NCBI GenBank assembly: GCA_964481035.1 | Contig: CAYZSE010000082.1 | Coordinates: forward strand, 1-15,718 | Origin: JAAAPF01 sp964481035 | GTDB taxonomy: Bacteria > Pseudomonadota > Alphaproteobacteria > Geminicoccales > Geminicoccaceae | Length of the DNA: 15,718 bases | Direction: 5' to 3' | Shown: positions 15,642 through 15,718 of the stretch, piece by piece | Layout of the letters: each line of letters begins with the position of its first letter | How positions within the stretch are numbered: the first letter of the stretch is position 1 | Notes under the pieces: model-generated | The model's input: only the letters and a program-made list of their open reading frames with translations | What the model was told of the DNA's origin: nothing | Databases searched by the model: none | Position numbers and translations under genes: made by a program

Positions 15642-15718
15642 GCCCGGATGGCGCGCTGCCATTCCTCTGATGCGCCAGGAAGAGGCGTAAGGCCGGCTCA
15701 TCGGCATTGGCCAGATCG

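Overview
This is a compact chromosomal stretch from a very G+C-rich bacterium, most likely an alphaproteobacterium. The evidence is an FNR-type regulator whose cysteines have the C-x2-C-x7-C spacing common in alphaproteobacterial FnrN/FnrL proteins, a ComEC that ends in a cysteine-containing domain instead of a metallo-beta-lactamase, and gltX divergent from comEC. No tRNA or rRNA gene, insertion sequence, CRISPR array or phage gene was seen. Many long open frames antisense to the genes are artefacts of the base composition.

Left block (53-8190), all on the minus strand and read right to left. First is a CBS-domain ClC channel/transporter. Next come a UvrD/PcrA helicase and the ribosomal protein L11 methyltransferase PrmA, joined by an ATGA overlap. 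A short terminator-like hairpin sits at the prmA stop. Then follows a complete tripartite tricarboxylate transporter operon, tctC-tctB-tctA, with a strong hairpin between tctC and tctB.

Middle block (8191-10188), plus strand. An FNR/FnrN-type regulator carries all four cysteines needed for an oxygen-sensing [4Fe-4S] cluster and the E-SR DNA-contact residues. Just downstream lies a near-perfect FNR box (TTGAT-N4-ATCAT) at class II spacing from a possible extended -10 element. After it comes a perfect 14-bp hairpin with a pyrimidine loop, then a 43-residue single-span membrane protein with an excellent Shine-Dalgarno, and then a TalC-type transaldolase. The layout suggests that oxygen limitation controls this small operon, or a short RNA ahead of it. 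This is the most interesting part of the window.

Right block (10259-15641). A small four-helix DUF2306-like membrane protein lacks a standard start codon where its homology begins. Then come an alpha/beta-hydrolase/OsmC fusion and comEC, with comEC transcribed first and the fusion 24 bp behind it on the minus strand. Glutamyl-tRNA synthetase is divergent from comEC across only 29 bp. Every intergenic gap is shorter than 300 bases.
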